11,743 bases of DNA, from positions 1 to 11,743 of the forward strand of contig NZ_JACUUA010000106.1 in NCBI RefSeq assembly GCF_014859565.1. The letters are read 5' to 3'. The notes beneath the pieces were generated by a model. That model searched no databases. It worked only from the letters and a program-made list of their open reading frames with translations, and had not been told where the DNA came from. Below, in pieces: positions 11,695 through 11,743 of the stretch (positions are counted from its first letter, which is position 1; each line of letters starts with the position of its first letter). Both the position numbers and the translations under genes were made by a program. This DNA is from Marinospirillum sp. (GTDB taxonomy: Bacteria > Pseudomonadota > Gammaproteobacteria > Pseudomonadales > Halomonadaceae).

Positions 11695-11743
11695 GGATTC
11701 AAAATCCGGTTCTCGCGAGAGAGTGTCGGTTCGAGTCCGACCA
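11695..11743 (+). tRNA. 3' half of tRNA-Leu(CAA), attachment site of the element
   Basis: The segment contains the anticodon loop TTCAAAA (11698-11704, anticodon CAA at 11700-11702), the 3' side of the anticodon stem (TCCGG), a long variable arm (CTC-GCGA-GAG) typical of leucine tRNAs, and a complete T-arm (GTCGG-TTCGAGT-CCGAC, 11725-11741). The acceptor end lies beyond the window. Upstream, the expected CCGGA of the anticodon stem is TGGGA and there is no D-arm, so this is not a whole gene here. It is best read as the att duplicate left by integration into tRNA-Leu, recombination probably occurring around the anticodon stem-loop. The intact or reconstituted copy should be at the other end of the element. 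Confidence 0.8.

Noticed and set aside
11641..11743. Complete tRNA-Leu gene
   Set aside because: No D-arm or 5' acceptor strand upstream and the anticodon stem is mismatched, so only the 3' half is present.
1..11743. CRISPR array
   Set aside because: The repeats found are few, unequally spaced and lie in promoter regions; no regular repeat-spacer pattern or cas gene.

Overview
The window looks like part of an integrated, self-replicating mobile element in a gammaproteobacterium. The lineage is inferred from mid-range base composition and the style of the integrase, AlpA and tRNA-Leu sequences; genus cannot be read from it. The right edge (about 11695-11743) is the 3' half of a tRNA-Leu(CAA) gene, from anticodon loop to T-arm, with no matching 5' half beside it. 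That is what a tyrosine-recombinase attachment site in a tRNA gene leaves behind. The left end of the element is not recognisable and probably lies outside the window.

Layout: (1) 42-770 encodes an unrecognised secreted or membrane protein, followed by a non-coding stretch with two strong GC-rich hairpins. (2) 1079-2509 (minus) encodes an unrecognised AT-rich protein, probably cargo. (3) The core runs rightward: a P4-type tyrosine integrase (2695-3861), an AlpA-like regulator/excisionase (4240-4431), an unknown protein with a disordered N-terminus (4442-5059), and a 918-residue family B DNA polymerase (5129-7885). The polymerase has an intact DEDDy exonuclease, a YxGG motif, phi29-like motif spacing and a KTRG motif where KxY is expected. 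A ParA-type ATPase (8094-8699) with an overlapping ribbon-helix-helix partner (8683-8880) follows. (4) The right side carries a convergent Type II restriction-modification pair: endonuclease 9017-9910 (plus) and beta-class N6-adenine methyltransferase 9944-11263 (minus). (5) A non-coding stretch with direct repeats leads into the attachment site.

The best reading is a pipolin or pipolin-like element: a tRNA-Leu-integrated element whose polymerase resembles the primer-independent PolB (piPolB) group, with no terminal protein, capsid or Cas1 gene in sight. Integrase and AlpA-like protein would handle excision and integration, PolB would copy the excised form, ParA/RHH would segregate it, and restriction-modification would protect or stabilise it. 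The non-coding DNA is also informative. A CCCCACTTTGCCAG motif occurs once upstream of int and twice upstream of alpA; a strong intrinsic terminator lies 15 bp before the polymerase start codon; and a 20-bp perfect palindrome precedes parA.
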